NCBI GenBank assembly: GCA_017459075.1
Contig: JAFUDQ010000004.1
Location: 1-37,916 of the forward strand
DNA length: 37,916 bases
Reading direction: 5' to 3'
Origin: Bacteroidales bacterium
Lineage (GTDB): Bacteria > Bacteroidota > Bacteroidia > Bacteroidales > UBA932
In this document: piece by piece, positions 1 to 6,425 of the stretch
Layout: the number at the start of each line of letters is the position of its first letter
Numbering within the stretch: the stretch's first letter is position 1
Position numbers and translations under genes: made by a program
Notes under the pieces: generated by a model
Told to the model about the DNA's origin: nothing
The model's database searches: none
What the model saw: only the letters and a program-made list of their open reading frames with translations

Positions 1-184
1 TAACGCCTACATGCTTGAGCGATTTATTTGCGTGTCCGGTCTGCGACCGAACCCACAAGTTATTGACAAACTTTTCAAAGAACTGGTTTTATTTACATCC
101 AGAGCCGCTTAGGCCTGGGAACAAATTAACGAACTATTGTTAGTAACGGATAACTCCGGTAATTGTAACAAAAATATTTGAGAA
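1..184 (-). promoter_or_regulatory. possible leader/promoter of a leftward operon off the left edge
   Basis: No coding frame is credible here. On the minus strand a TAttTTTG box sits at 169-176, the form of the Bacteroidota -7 element, but I see no clear -33 TTG. Further downstream, 72-83 reads GTTCTTTGAAAAG-like on the minus strand, which resembles a boxA antitermination element of rRNA leaders. A transcript starting near 160 would run off the edge at 1. That it leads into an rRNA or translation operon is inference only. Confidence 0.25.
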
Positions 185-189
185 TTGGT

Positions 190-318
190 AAAAAATTATC
201 TGCATCTCTTTCATCGCCTTTGCCACCCTCGGCGGAATAAGAGGGAGGGGCCCATCGCTTGCGATGGGAGGGGTCGCCCAAAGGGCGACGGCAGGGAAAG
301 AGATGCAGATAATTTTTT
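190..318. repeat. nested inverted-repeat element (MITE/REP-like)
   Basis: Two perfect 23-base arms, 190-212 and 296-318, face each other. Between them lie two further hairpins: CCCATCG/CGATGGG (251-268) and GTCGCCC/GGGCGAC (273-289). The inner part is G-rich and unlike the AT-rich flanks. No transposase is encoded and no flanking target-site duplication is obvious. A 62-codon frame across it is most likely accidental. A 12-base piece, CCACCCTCGGCG (223-234), recurs at 36098-36109, which suggests a repeat family. Confidence 0.7.
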
Positions 319-340
319 CATCGTTTCTAAATATATTATC

Positions 341-367
341 AAAAAAACCAGCCTGAATTCAGGCTGG
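341..367 (-). terminator. Rho-independent terminator of hpf
   Basis: Stem CAGCCTG/CAGGCTG around AATT (348-367) is a perfect palindrome, followed on the minus strand by seven T (347-341). It lies 26 bases past the hpf stop codon and closes the xer-hpf transcript. Confidence 0.85.
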
Positions 368-392
368 CAATAAGTAATAAGAAAGTAATGGA

Positions 393-683
393 TTAATCGT
401 ATCTTTTCTCTTTGTTGCGGGTAAGGCGCTCTTTCATGGCGTCTACCGCGTCTGTTAGTGCTTCCTCGAAGGTCTTTGCATTCTTCTCTACTACCAGGGC
501 GTCGCTTGGAACATTGGCCTGAAGCTTCACGGCTTTGTTCTCCGGTTTCTCCATGAGGGAAAGGACAACCTCTACGCTGGTAATGTTGTCGTCAAAGCGC
601 TCAAGCTTTGCAACTTTCTTGTCTACATAGTCCAGAAGTTTCTGGTCTGCGTCGAACTTAAGAGTTTGAACTCTAATCTCCAT
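393..683 (-). CDS. hpf: ribosome hibernation-promoting factor, short HPF/RaiA type
   Basis: A 96-residue protein of the HPF/RaiA (sigma-54 modulation/YfiA) family. These bind the small ribosomal subunit and hold ribosomes inactive in starvation. The opening IRVQTLKFDADQKLLDYVDKKV and the central VEVVLSLMEK strand fit the alpha-beta S30AE fold. The length is that of the short form, with no C-terminal dimerisation domain. The start overlaps the end of the upstream recombinase gene by 11 bases, so the two are probably co-transcribed and perhaps translationally coupled. A strong Shine-Dalgarno sequence (688-694) precedes the ATG, rare in this window. A clear terminator follows. Confidence 0.93.
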   Translation of the reverse strand: MEIRVQTLKFDADQKLLDYVDKKVAKLERFDDNITSVEVVLSLMEKPENKAVKLQANVPSDALVVEKNAKTFEEALTDAVDAMKERLTRNKEKRYD

Positions 684-1680
684 TTTTACCTCCTCTTTGT
701 GCCCTTGGGTGGGCGTTATTATAAATGTTTTTGAGTTGCCCGATGGTGTTGTGGGTGTACACTTGCGTGGCGGCCAGGGAAGAGTGACCCAACATCTCCT
801 TTATGGAGTTAAGGTCTGCCCCTTTTTCCAGCAGCTCGGTTGCAAGGGTGTGCCGCAGTACGTGCGGAGACTTGCGTCCGGCAATGCTTTCCACTTTCCC
901 GAGCTCTGCTGCAACAATCCTTTCTACTGCCATAGGATAGAGGGCGCGCCCCTTTTCCGTGACCAGCAGAGGCTCTTCTGCAGCCCTTGCCCGGCCCAAC
1001 AGGCTCTCTGTTGCTTGTAAATATAGCAATAATTCTTGTGATAGTGAAGAAATTATTGGAATTTCTCTCATTTTGTTGCCTTTTCCGTGGACGTGGAGTA
1101 CATTTCTTCCGAAATCCATTGATTTTATCTGAAGGCCGATGAGTTCGCTGCGCCTGATTCCGGTGCCGAAGAGCAGGCTTATTACAACCCTTGACAGCAA
1201 GTCTCTATATTGAGATTTTGTCATCCTGAGCGAAGTGTCCGAATTTGTCATCCTGAGCGAAGTGTCCGAATTTGTCATCCTGAGCGAAGTCGAAGGATCT
1301 ACAACCCACCCCGTCCGGTCAAAATACTCTTCCATGGAAGACTCCCGGTAGAAAGAGGGGAGCCTGCGGGGCACCTTCGGCCGCCCTGCCTGCTTTACCG
1401 GATTACTCTCTAGCACGCCGTATCGTACAAGATATGAGCAGAAACTGCTGAGTACCGAAAGATGCTGGTTAATTGTCCTGGCCTCAAGCTTCTCCTTCTC
1501 ACTCAGATGGACCTGATAGTCACGGATATCGCCAAGGGTAAGCGCGCCCGGGATATCATCGGCACTCACACCCGACCAAACGCGAAAGCGTTCAATGACA
1601 TCGGCATAAATCTCCGTCGTGCGGGGGGAATATCTTCGCTCCGTCCTGATGTAGGTCAAATATTTGTCTATCGGCGTCAT
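673..1680 (-). CDS. xerC: tyrosine recombinase, XerC/XerD family
   Basis: A 335-residue Xer-type site-specific recombinase, likely the resolver of chromosome dimers. Residues 1-100 form the SAM-like core-binding domain. The catalytic domain shows Arg in GTGIRRSEL (about 176), Lys in HGKGNK (about 200), HVLRH (H273, R276), GHSS (H299) and the nucleophile Tyr308 in VYTH. The frame opens further upstream to 2031, but I start at 1680 (MTPIDKYLTY): this matches the family and lies just after a good promoter. Residues about 129-156 hold three copies of a DTSLRMTNS-like nonapeptide. It is encoded by a known type of intergenic repeat and is absent from ordinary Xer proteins. Whether XerC or XerD is not certain. 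Confidence 0.88.
   Translation of the reverse strand: MTPIDKYLTYIRTERRYSPRTTEIYADVIERFRVWSGVSADDIPGALTLGDIRDYQVHLSEKEKLEARTINQHLSVLSSFCSYLVRYGVLESNPVKQAGRPKVPRRLPSFYRESSMEEYFDRTGWVVDPSTSLRMTNSDTSLRMTNSDTSLRMTKSQYRDLLSRVVISLLFGTGIRRSELIGLQIKSMDFGRNVLHVHGKGNKMREIPIISSLSQELLLYLQATESLLGRARAAEEPLLVTEKGRALYPMAVERIVAAELGKVESIAGRKSPHVLRHTLATELLEKGADLNSIKEMLGHSSLAATQVYTHNTIGQLKNIYNNAHPRAQRGGKNGD
688..694 (-). promoter_or_regulatory. strong Shine-Dalgarno sequence before hpf
   Basis: On the minus strand AGGAGGT stands 4 bases before the ATG at 683. Most genes here have no such site. It lies inside the last codons of the recombinase gene and fixes the hpf start. Confidence 0.75.
1217..1300. repeat. three tandem 27-base repeats inside the recombinase gene
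   Basis: Copies at 1217-1243, 1244-1270 and 1271-1300 share TTTGTCATCCTGAGCGAAGT. The last ends in CGAAGGATCT, the full form of a GTCAT...GATCT repeat that is widespread between genes in bacteria. The 27-base period keeps the frame, adding nine residues per copy between the DNA-binding and catalytic domains. Confidence 0.9.
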
Positions 1681-1688
1681 CTTGACTT

Positions 1689-1718
1689 CAAATTTAAGAA
1701 TATTTCCTAAATCATCAA
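1689..1718 (-). promoter_or_regulatory. promoter of xerC-hpf
   Basis: Minus strand: TTG at 1718-1716, 19 bases, then TAAATTTG at 1696-1689, a full match to the Bacteroidota sigma-A pattern. The box ends only 8 bases before the ATG at 1680, so the 5' leader would be only a few bases long. Confidence 0.75.
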
Positions 1719-1746
1719 AAACAAGGCCTTTTTTAACTAAAATAGC

Positions 1747-1754
1747 TATCTTTG
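1747..1754 (+). promoter_or_regulatory. -7 element of the cca promoter
   Basis: TATCTTTG lies 4 bases before the ATG at 1759. No TTG stands at the usual distance, though the upstream stretch is T-rich. If used, it would give a leaderless mRNA, since no later Met could start before the GGFVRD motif. Confidence 0.55.
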
Positions 1755-1758
1755 CAGT

Positions 1759-3222
1759 ATGAGTAATTCTGTGCAGATAGACAACAATTTTCTTGTGCAT
1801 CCCATTTTCCCCCTTGTAAGCCGTGTGGCGGGGGAGTGCGGCGTACGCGCCTTTGTGATAGGCGGCTTTGTCAGGGACTGCTTTCTTGGCCGTCAAACTG
1901 ACGATATCGACATTGTCATAGAGGGCAGCGGGATTGATTTTGCAGAGCATGTGGCCGATGCCATTAAGGCGGAGACCGGTCACGCGTGCAATGTTGCCTG
2001 CTACAGGAATTTTGGTACGGCGATGCTGCACTATCGCGGAACTGAGATTGAGTTCGTGGGTGCAAGGCGGGAGTCTTATAACCGTAATTCCCGTAAGCCG
2101 ATTGTTGAGGACGGCAGTCTTGAGGACGACCAGCGCCGGCGCGATTTTACCATTAATGCGATGGCCTTCAGCCTTCAGAAAGAGGATTACGGCGCACTTG
2201 TAGACCCTTTTGGCGGTATTGCCGATCTTGCCGCGGGAGTTATCCGTACGCCGCTTGACCCTGATATTACTTTTAGCGATGACCCATTGCGCATGCTTCG
2301 CGCCGTGCGTTTTGCTTCAAAACTGTCCACTCCTGAGCTCGCCTTCAGGATAAGTCCTGAATGTCTGGAGTCCATTTCTCGCATGAGGGACAGGATGAAG
2401 ATCCTGTCAGCGGAGAGGATTGCAGAGGAACTGAACAAGATTCTTCTGACTCCCAAGCCGTCGATAGGGCTAAGGCTGCTGGATACGACTGGCCTCCTGG
2501 AATATGTCCTTCCTGCCCTGGCCCGCCTAAAAGGGGTTGAGACCGTTGATGGACGTGGCCACAAAGACAATTTCAGCCATACCGTCCAGGTTGTTGATCA
2601 TATCGCAGAGAAATCTCCAAACCTGTGGCTTCGGTGGGCAGCCCTTTTGCACGACATAGGCAAAGCCTCCAGCAAACGCTGGGACCCTTCAATTGGCTGG
2701 ACCTTCCACGGTCATGAGGTCGTGGGTGCCCGCATGGTGCCTAAAATCTTCCAGTCGCTGAAGATGCCCCTGAACGAAAAAATGAAGTACGTCCAGAAGC
2801 TTGTTGGCCTGCACCATCGCCCCGTAGCCCTTGTAGATGAGGAAGTTACAGATTCCGCCGTCCGCCGTCTTCTTTTTGATGCCGGCGACGATATTGATGA
2901 TTTGATGACTCTTTGCGGGGCCGATATCACTTCGAAGAATCCTGTCAAGGTGGCCGGAATCAAGCGGAATTTTGAGCTTGTAAAGCAAAAGCTTGTAGAG
3001 GTTGAGGCTAAGGATGCCATCCGCAACTGGAAGAATCCCATTACCGGAGAGTATATCATGGAACTCTACGGGCTTGAGCCTTGCCGGGTCGTGGGACAGT
3101 TAAAAGAAGCCGTCAAAGAGGCTGTCCTTGACGGCGTAATAGGTAATAATTTTGAAGAGGCCGATGCCTTTATGCGCGCTCGCGCCGCAGAAATGGGCCT
3201 GACTCCTGTAAAACAGCTTTAG
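1759..3222 (+). CDS. cca: tRNA nucleotidyltransferase (CCA-adding enzyme) with HD domain
   Basis: A 487-residue class II nucleotidyltransferase that adds or repairs the CCA end of tRNAs. The head carries GGFVRD (residues 35-40) and the metal-binding DDIDIV (about 48-53), then RRRDFTINAMA of the nucleotide-selecting region. A C-terminal HD phosphohydrolase domain follows, with WAALLHDIGK and FHGHEVVGARM. The domain order is that of many bacterial CCA enzymes; a poly(A) polymerase is a less likely alternative. Three of the four tRNA genes seen here lack an encoded CCA, so the enzyme is needed. The stop overlaps the stop of the convergent dipeptidase gene by four bases. Confidence 0.92.
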   Translation: MSNSVQIDNNFLVHPIFPLVSRVAGECGVRAFVIGGFVRDCFLGRQTDDIDIVIEGSGIDFAEHVADAIKAETGHACNVACYRNFGTAMLHYRGTEIEFVGARRESYNRNSRKPIVEDGSLEDDQRRRDFTINAMAFSLQKEDYGALVDPFGGIADLAAGVIRTPLDPDITFSDDPLRMLRAVRFASKLSTPELAFRISPECLESISRMRDRMKILSAERIAEELNKILLTPKPSIGLRLLDTTGLLEYVLPALARLKGVETVDGRGHKDNFSHTVQVVDHIAEKSPNLWLRWAALLHDIGKASSKRWDPSIGWTFHGHEVVGARMVPKIFQSLKMPLNEKMKYVQKLVGLHHRPVALVDEEVTDSAVRRLLFDAGDDIDDLMTLCGADITSKNPVKVAGIKRNFELVKQKLVEVEAKDAIRNWKNPITGEYIMELYGLEPCRVVGQLKEAVKEAVLDGVIGNNFEEADAFMRARAAEMGLTPVKQL

Positions 3223-4811
3223 AAACCTCGTCCGTGTTTGTGCCAGAGGTCTTCTTCCAGCTTCTGCCAGGTGGCGGCTGCTGCTTCGTGAATCTTGGCG
3301 GTGTAGGCGTCAAGTAATGCGGCCTTGCCGGCAGCGTCATTGGTTGTGGCAAAGTCTGCCTCCAACTGCGGCAGGCCTTCGAATCCAAGCTTCTCTATTT
3401 CAAGGATTTTCTTCTCAAAGGTGTCTTTGTGGGTCTGCCATTCAAGGGTGCCAAGGCGGTTTGCACGGCGGAACTGCCAAAGGATGCAATCGGCCTTATA
3501 CTGCTTCTGGCCGCAGAAATCAAAGGCGTGGGGGAGTGTCTTGCCGCCTGCAAAGATAGGGATGCGGGGGCTTTGTCCGGGGTTGTCTACTCCGTACCAG
3601 AGGATGCCTCCTATCTCATCCGGCAGCCAGTTCCTGGATTGCAGGACGGTGGAGTATGAGCACCATGCTACCGCAAGGGTGCGGACAAAGTCTATCGTTC
3701 CGGGGGCTATTGTGTTCAGGGTGTTGCGGGTTGTCGCGGTGAGCCAGGGGTTCGCCTGGGGGCTGATTTTCTTGTAAGCCGGCTTTCCGTCTTTTTCAGG
3801 GACTTCTATCAGCCAGTTTTTGCACATGTCGGCGTCTGTGCCCTCATATGTGCCGCGCAGGAAGGCCATGACTTCGTTAACGGAGATTTTTCCTTTTTCC
3901 GGTTTGACGGAAAGGGGGAGTTCTTCCATGTCCATGGTAAGGCCGAGTGAGGGGGCGAGGGCGTTAAGGACGAACCAGTCGCGGATGCTGTAGTTGTGGC
4001 CTTTTGCGCGCGGAACGTTGTAGATTTTCCAGAAGACGCAGTCTCCCTGGCCGTCCCAGAGGCCGTTTTCTATTGCTACGGATTCTACGTTGTCTGAGCA
4101 CATGTAGAAGTCAGGGTTTGCGCGGTCTACTTTTCCTACCCTGGGGATGTTGGCTACGATGGCTACTTCGTCGTCGGGAATCCTTTGTGCGGCCCATACG
4201 GCGCCTGTTTTGTGTTTGCCTACTCCGCATATTTCAAAGAGCCAGACTTCGTTCTTGTCAGAAACGGTAAGTGCCTCGCCACCATCGCCGTAACCGTAAA
4301 CTTCTGCGTATGCTCCCATCATGCGGATGGCGGCGCGGGCGTTGTCGCACCGCATCAGGGCGATGCGGGCGAGTTCTTCAATCATGAACATTGACTCTTT
4401 GTTGATGAGGGTGTCCGGGCCTGTGAAGGTGGATTCGCCTATGGCTACCTGTTTCTCGTTCATGCATGGGTAGCCTGTGTCTATATATGCATAGGTATGG
4501 GGTGCCTGGGGTATTTCGCCTACGCATTTGACTCCGGTGGTGTCTCCTTTGAATTTGGTCCAGCGCATGCCTTTGTAAATCTTATGCATGCTCCCTGCGG
4601 GGTGGTCTGCGGCTTGTTCCAGTGAGACCCAGGTGTGGGACACGCCGTCACAGGTGTGTGAAGTTATGACGGAGCCGTCTGTTGTGGCCAGCCTTCCAGC
4701 AAAGATGCTGGTGCATTCCTGGCCGTCCCACTCTGCCAGTTCTTCTGCTGTTTGAGCCGCAGCGGCAATGCCTGCTGCCAATAAAACAAATGCTAATAAT
4801 CCCTTTTTCAT
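3219..4811 (-). CDS. C69-family dipeptidase (Ntn hydrolase), exported
   Basis: A 530-residue protein with a signal peptide (residues 1 to about 20, MKKGLLAFVLLAAGIAAAAQ). Next comes the family start ECTSIFAGRLATTDGSVITS, in which Cys33 would be the N-terminal nucleophile after processing. This is peptidase family C69 (U34), dipeptidases with an Ntn-hydrolase fold; here it should act in the periplasm or outside. The frame extends to 5066, but the start at 4811 gives the signal peptide and follows a promoter at 4851-4881; the longer reading would run through the rpmE terminator. It likely serves peptide nutrition. Substrate specificity cannot be read from the sequence. Confidence 0.9.
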   Translation of the reverse strand: MKKGLLAFVLLAAGIAAAAQTAEELAEWDGQECTSIFAGRLATTDGSVITSHTCDGVSHTWVSLEQAADHPAGSMHKIYKGMRWTKFKGDTTGVKCVGEIPQAPHTYAYIDTGYPCMNEKQVAIGESTFTGPDTLINKESMFMIEELARIALMRCDNARAAIRMMGAYAEVYGYGDGGEALTVSDKNEVWLFEICGVGKHKTGAVWAAQRIPDDEVAIVANIPRVGKVDRANPDFYMCSDNVESVAIENGLWDGQGDCVFWKIYNVPRAKGHNYSIRDWFVLNALAPSLGLTMDMEELPLSVKPEKGKISVNEVMAFLRGTYEGTDADMCKNWLIEVPEKDGKPAYKKISPQANPWLTATTRNTLNTIAPGTIDFVRTLAVAWCSYSTVLQSRNWLPDEIGGILWYGVDNPGQSPRIPIFAGGKTLPHAFDFCGQKQYKADCILWQFRRANRLGTLEWQTHKDTFEKKILEIEKLGFEGLPQLEADFATTNDAAGKAALLDAYTAKIHEAAAATWQKLEEDLWHKHGRGF

Positions 4812-4850
4812 ATATTTAGTAATAGTTGATATCGGTCCTTGGGGCAAGTA

Positions 4851-4881
4851 CAAATATATGTAAAATAAAAAAGGTGTCCAA
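4851..4881 (-). promoter_or_regulatory. promoter of the C69 dipeptidase gene
   Basis: Minus strand: TTG at 4881-4879, 20 bases, then TATATTTG at 4858-4851. The TTG falls inside the hairpin that ends rpmE, so terminator and promoter share DNA. The expected transcript has a leader of about 30 bases. Confidence 0.75.
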
Positions 4882-4900
4882 ATCAATTGGGCACCTTTTA
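4868..4900 (-). terminator. Rho-independent terminator of rpmE
   Basis: Minus strand: AAGGTGCCCAA, a short loop, TTGGACACCTT, then a run of T. The stem has one mismatch. It lies about 24 bases after the rpmE stop. Confidence 0.8.
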
Positions 4901-4923
4901 TCAACCTATTTTGATAGAAGCAA

Positions 4924-5175
4924 TTACTTCTGACGATTCTTGTAGCGCTGATAGAATTTGTCAACACGGCCGGCGGTATCAACAAGCTTGACTTTACCGG
5001 TGTAGAACGGGTGGGAAGTATTGGAAATCTCCACCTTAACAACAGGATACTCAACTCCGTCAACATTAAGAGCCTCCTTAGTAGTTGCGCAAGAGCGGGT
5101 AATGAATACTGTGTCGTTTGACATATCCTTGAAAGCTACAAGACGGTAGGTTTCGGGATGTATTCCTTTCTTCAT
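4924..5175 (-). CDS. rpmE2: 50S ribosomal protein L31, type B
   Basis: An 83-residue bL31 protein. MKKGIHPETYRLVAFKD and SNTSHPFYTGK are family hallmarks. The zinc-binding CxxC pairs of type A are missing (only one Cys), which makes this type B, the zinc-independent form. In zinc-poor conditions such forms often replace type A, but in Bacteroidota type B is commonly the main copy. It stands alone, between its own promoter (5225-5254) and terminator (4868-4900). Confidence 0.95.
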   Translation of the reverse strand: MKKGIHPETYRLVAFKDMSNDTVFITRSCATTKEALNVDGVEYPVVKVEISNTSHPFYTGKVKLVDTAGRVDKFYQRYKNRQK

Positions 5176-5224
5176 TTTACTTAAATATTTAAGATTTTAC
5201 TATATAGTTTCTCATTTGAGCCTG

Positions 5225-5254
5225 CAAATATAGGAATTTCCCCGTACAAAACAA
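5225..5254 (-). promoter_or_regulatory. promoter of rpmE
   Basis: Minus strand: TTG at 5254-5252, exactly 19 bases, TATATTTG at 5232-5225. The leader to the ATG is about 43 bases, without a Shine-Dalgarno sequence. Confidence 0.8.
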
Positions 5255-5271
5255 ACTTTTCTTCAAAAACT

Positions 5272-6339
5272 TTATTTCATTCGCAGTGGTTGGTCGTCGT
5301 ACAGGCAGAAGCGCTTCGCTTTGCGAATCCATTTCTGCTCTTCCAGCTTGACGTGTTCACGAAGGTCGTTCAGCGAGATTTCTCCGTGGATGTAGGATGC
5401 CATCACGGGGTCCGAGAGCTTCCTGTAAAAATCGGCGTAAATCTCAAACTGTGAATATCTTTCGGTGAAGAATCGCATCAGCTGCAGGGTGTGCAGAAGG
5501 GAATGGTATTCGTATCCCGGCACCAGCATTATCTGGTAGCCGTAGCAGCGCTCGCCCTGATATCGTCCTGCGGCAGGTGTGAAGGAGCATGTACGCATCA
5601 GCACGCCCTCCGGCACCGGAATCTTGTCCATGGTGGGCTTGATGAACGGCGCGCCGAAGTATTCATAGGGGCGGGAGGTGCCAATGGCGGGGGTGATGGA
5701 CGTGTTGTTCCAAAGTCCGCCGCCGCTGTACATGAGACATGTGAACATTCCCGGAATGTCAGAAGCGGGGGCGATGGTCCATGGAAGGAGCTGGCGGTTG
5801 GAGTCGCTTGCGTGGGCGGAGATTACGTGAAGGGGGAAGCGTGCGCCTATCTCGTTGTAATAAAGAACGCAAAGTTCCCCAAGCGTAAGTCCGTGACGGT
5901 GAGCTACTTTCGGGACGAAATCTTCCCTCTCGTCCCCCGGGATGGAGCCTTCTACAAAGCGGCCGGAGGGGTTGATATGGTCTACAACATACATGGCCGG
6001 AGCCTCATCGCCCATCTCTGACAGCACTGTCATCAACTTGAAGACGTCTTTTGTGTAGTTGAAATATCGTGCGCCTACGTCCTGAATCTCCACCACAACG
6101 GCTGACAGCCCCTCAAGCTGGGAGGCTCCGTCAAATTGGATGTGGTTTGTTCCGGGGGTGAGCTCGGTGTCGCGGGGATTCATCACCAGTTCAAGGTTGC
6201 CGCGCTCTGCAAAGAGCTGGTACATATATCGGTCGCGGTAAGTGTCCCAGCAGTTCTGGGTGCAGAAGCATCCCACTTTGCCGTCCAGCAAAGCCTTGTC
6301 CGTCTGGTCCTCCAGGGGAGTTGTCCTGAATGAAAACAT
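5272..6339 (-). CDS. DUF1343 protein, NamZ-like exo-N-acetylmuramidase (GH171)
   Basis: A 355-residue member of the DUF1343 family, whose studied member NamZ splits N-acetylmuramic acid from the non-reducing end of peptidoglycan fragments. Visible family marks are VVEIQDVGARYFNYT, VVDHINPSGRFVEGS, HRHGLTLGELC and GGLWNNTSITPAIGTSRPYE. There is no signal peptide, and an in-frame stop lies just upstream of the ATG, so the start is not simply misplaced. The product is therefore predicted to be cytoplasmic, unlike secreted NamZ. It may act on imported muropeptides, fitting the neighbouring glmM. The exact reaction is inference. Confidence 0.82.
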   Translation of the reverse strand: MFSFRTTPLEDQTDKALLDGKVGCFCTQNCWDTYRDRYMYQLFAERGNLELVMNPRDTELTPGTNHIQFDGASQLEGLSAVVVEIQDVGARYFNYTKDVFKLMTVLSEMGDEAPAMYVVDHINPSGRFVEGSIPGDEREDFVPKVAHRHGLTLGELCVLYYNEIGARFPLHVISAHASDSNRQLLPWTIAPASDIPGMFTCLMYSGGGLWNNTSITPAIGTSRPYEYFGAPFIKPTMDKIPVPEGVLMRTCSFTPAAGRYQGERCYGYQIMLVPGYEYHSLLHTLQLMRFFTERYSQFEIYADFYRKLSDPVMASYIHGEISLNDLREHVKLEEQKWIRKAKRFCLYDDQPLRMK

Positions 6340-6352
6340 AATTCTTATTTAC

Positions 6353-6417
6353 AGTCAATACCACTATTCAAAGGGCATGGACCCTTATTTTTAGCCCTTT
6401 GAATAGTGGTATTGACT
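6353..6417. repeat. perfect 24-base inverted repeat between glmM and the NamZ-like gene
   Basis: Arms 6353-6376 and 6394-6417 are perfectly complementary, with a 17-base spacer. Neither strand has a T-run after the stem, so it is not a typical Rho-independent terminator. It fills nearly the whole 86-base gap between the glmM stop (6426) and the ATG at 6339. It could be a processing site, a terminator of another kind, or a tiny mobile-element relic. Confidence 0.9.
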
Positions 6418-6425
6418 ATTTATGG

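Noticed and set aside
185-373. 62-codon frame on the plus strand
   Set aside because: It crosses the nested inverted repeat and the hpf terminator; composition is explained by the hairpins and it resembles no protein.
1759-1761. Downstream alternative start for cca
   Set aside because: No Met lies between the ATG at 1759 and the essential GGFVRD motif, so the near-leaderless start is kept.
4812-5066. N-terminal extension of the C69 dipeptidase
   Set aside because: It would run antisense-like through the rpmE terminator and rpmE coding end and would bury the signal peptide.
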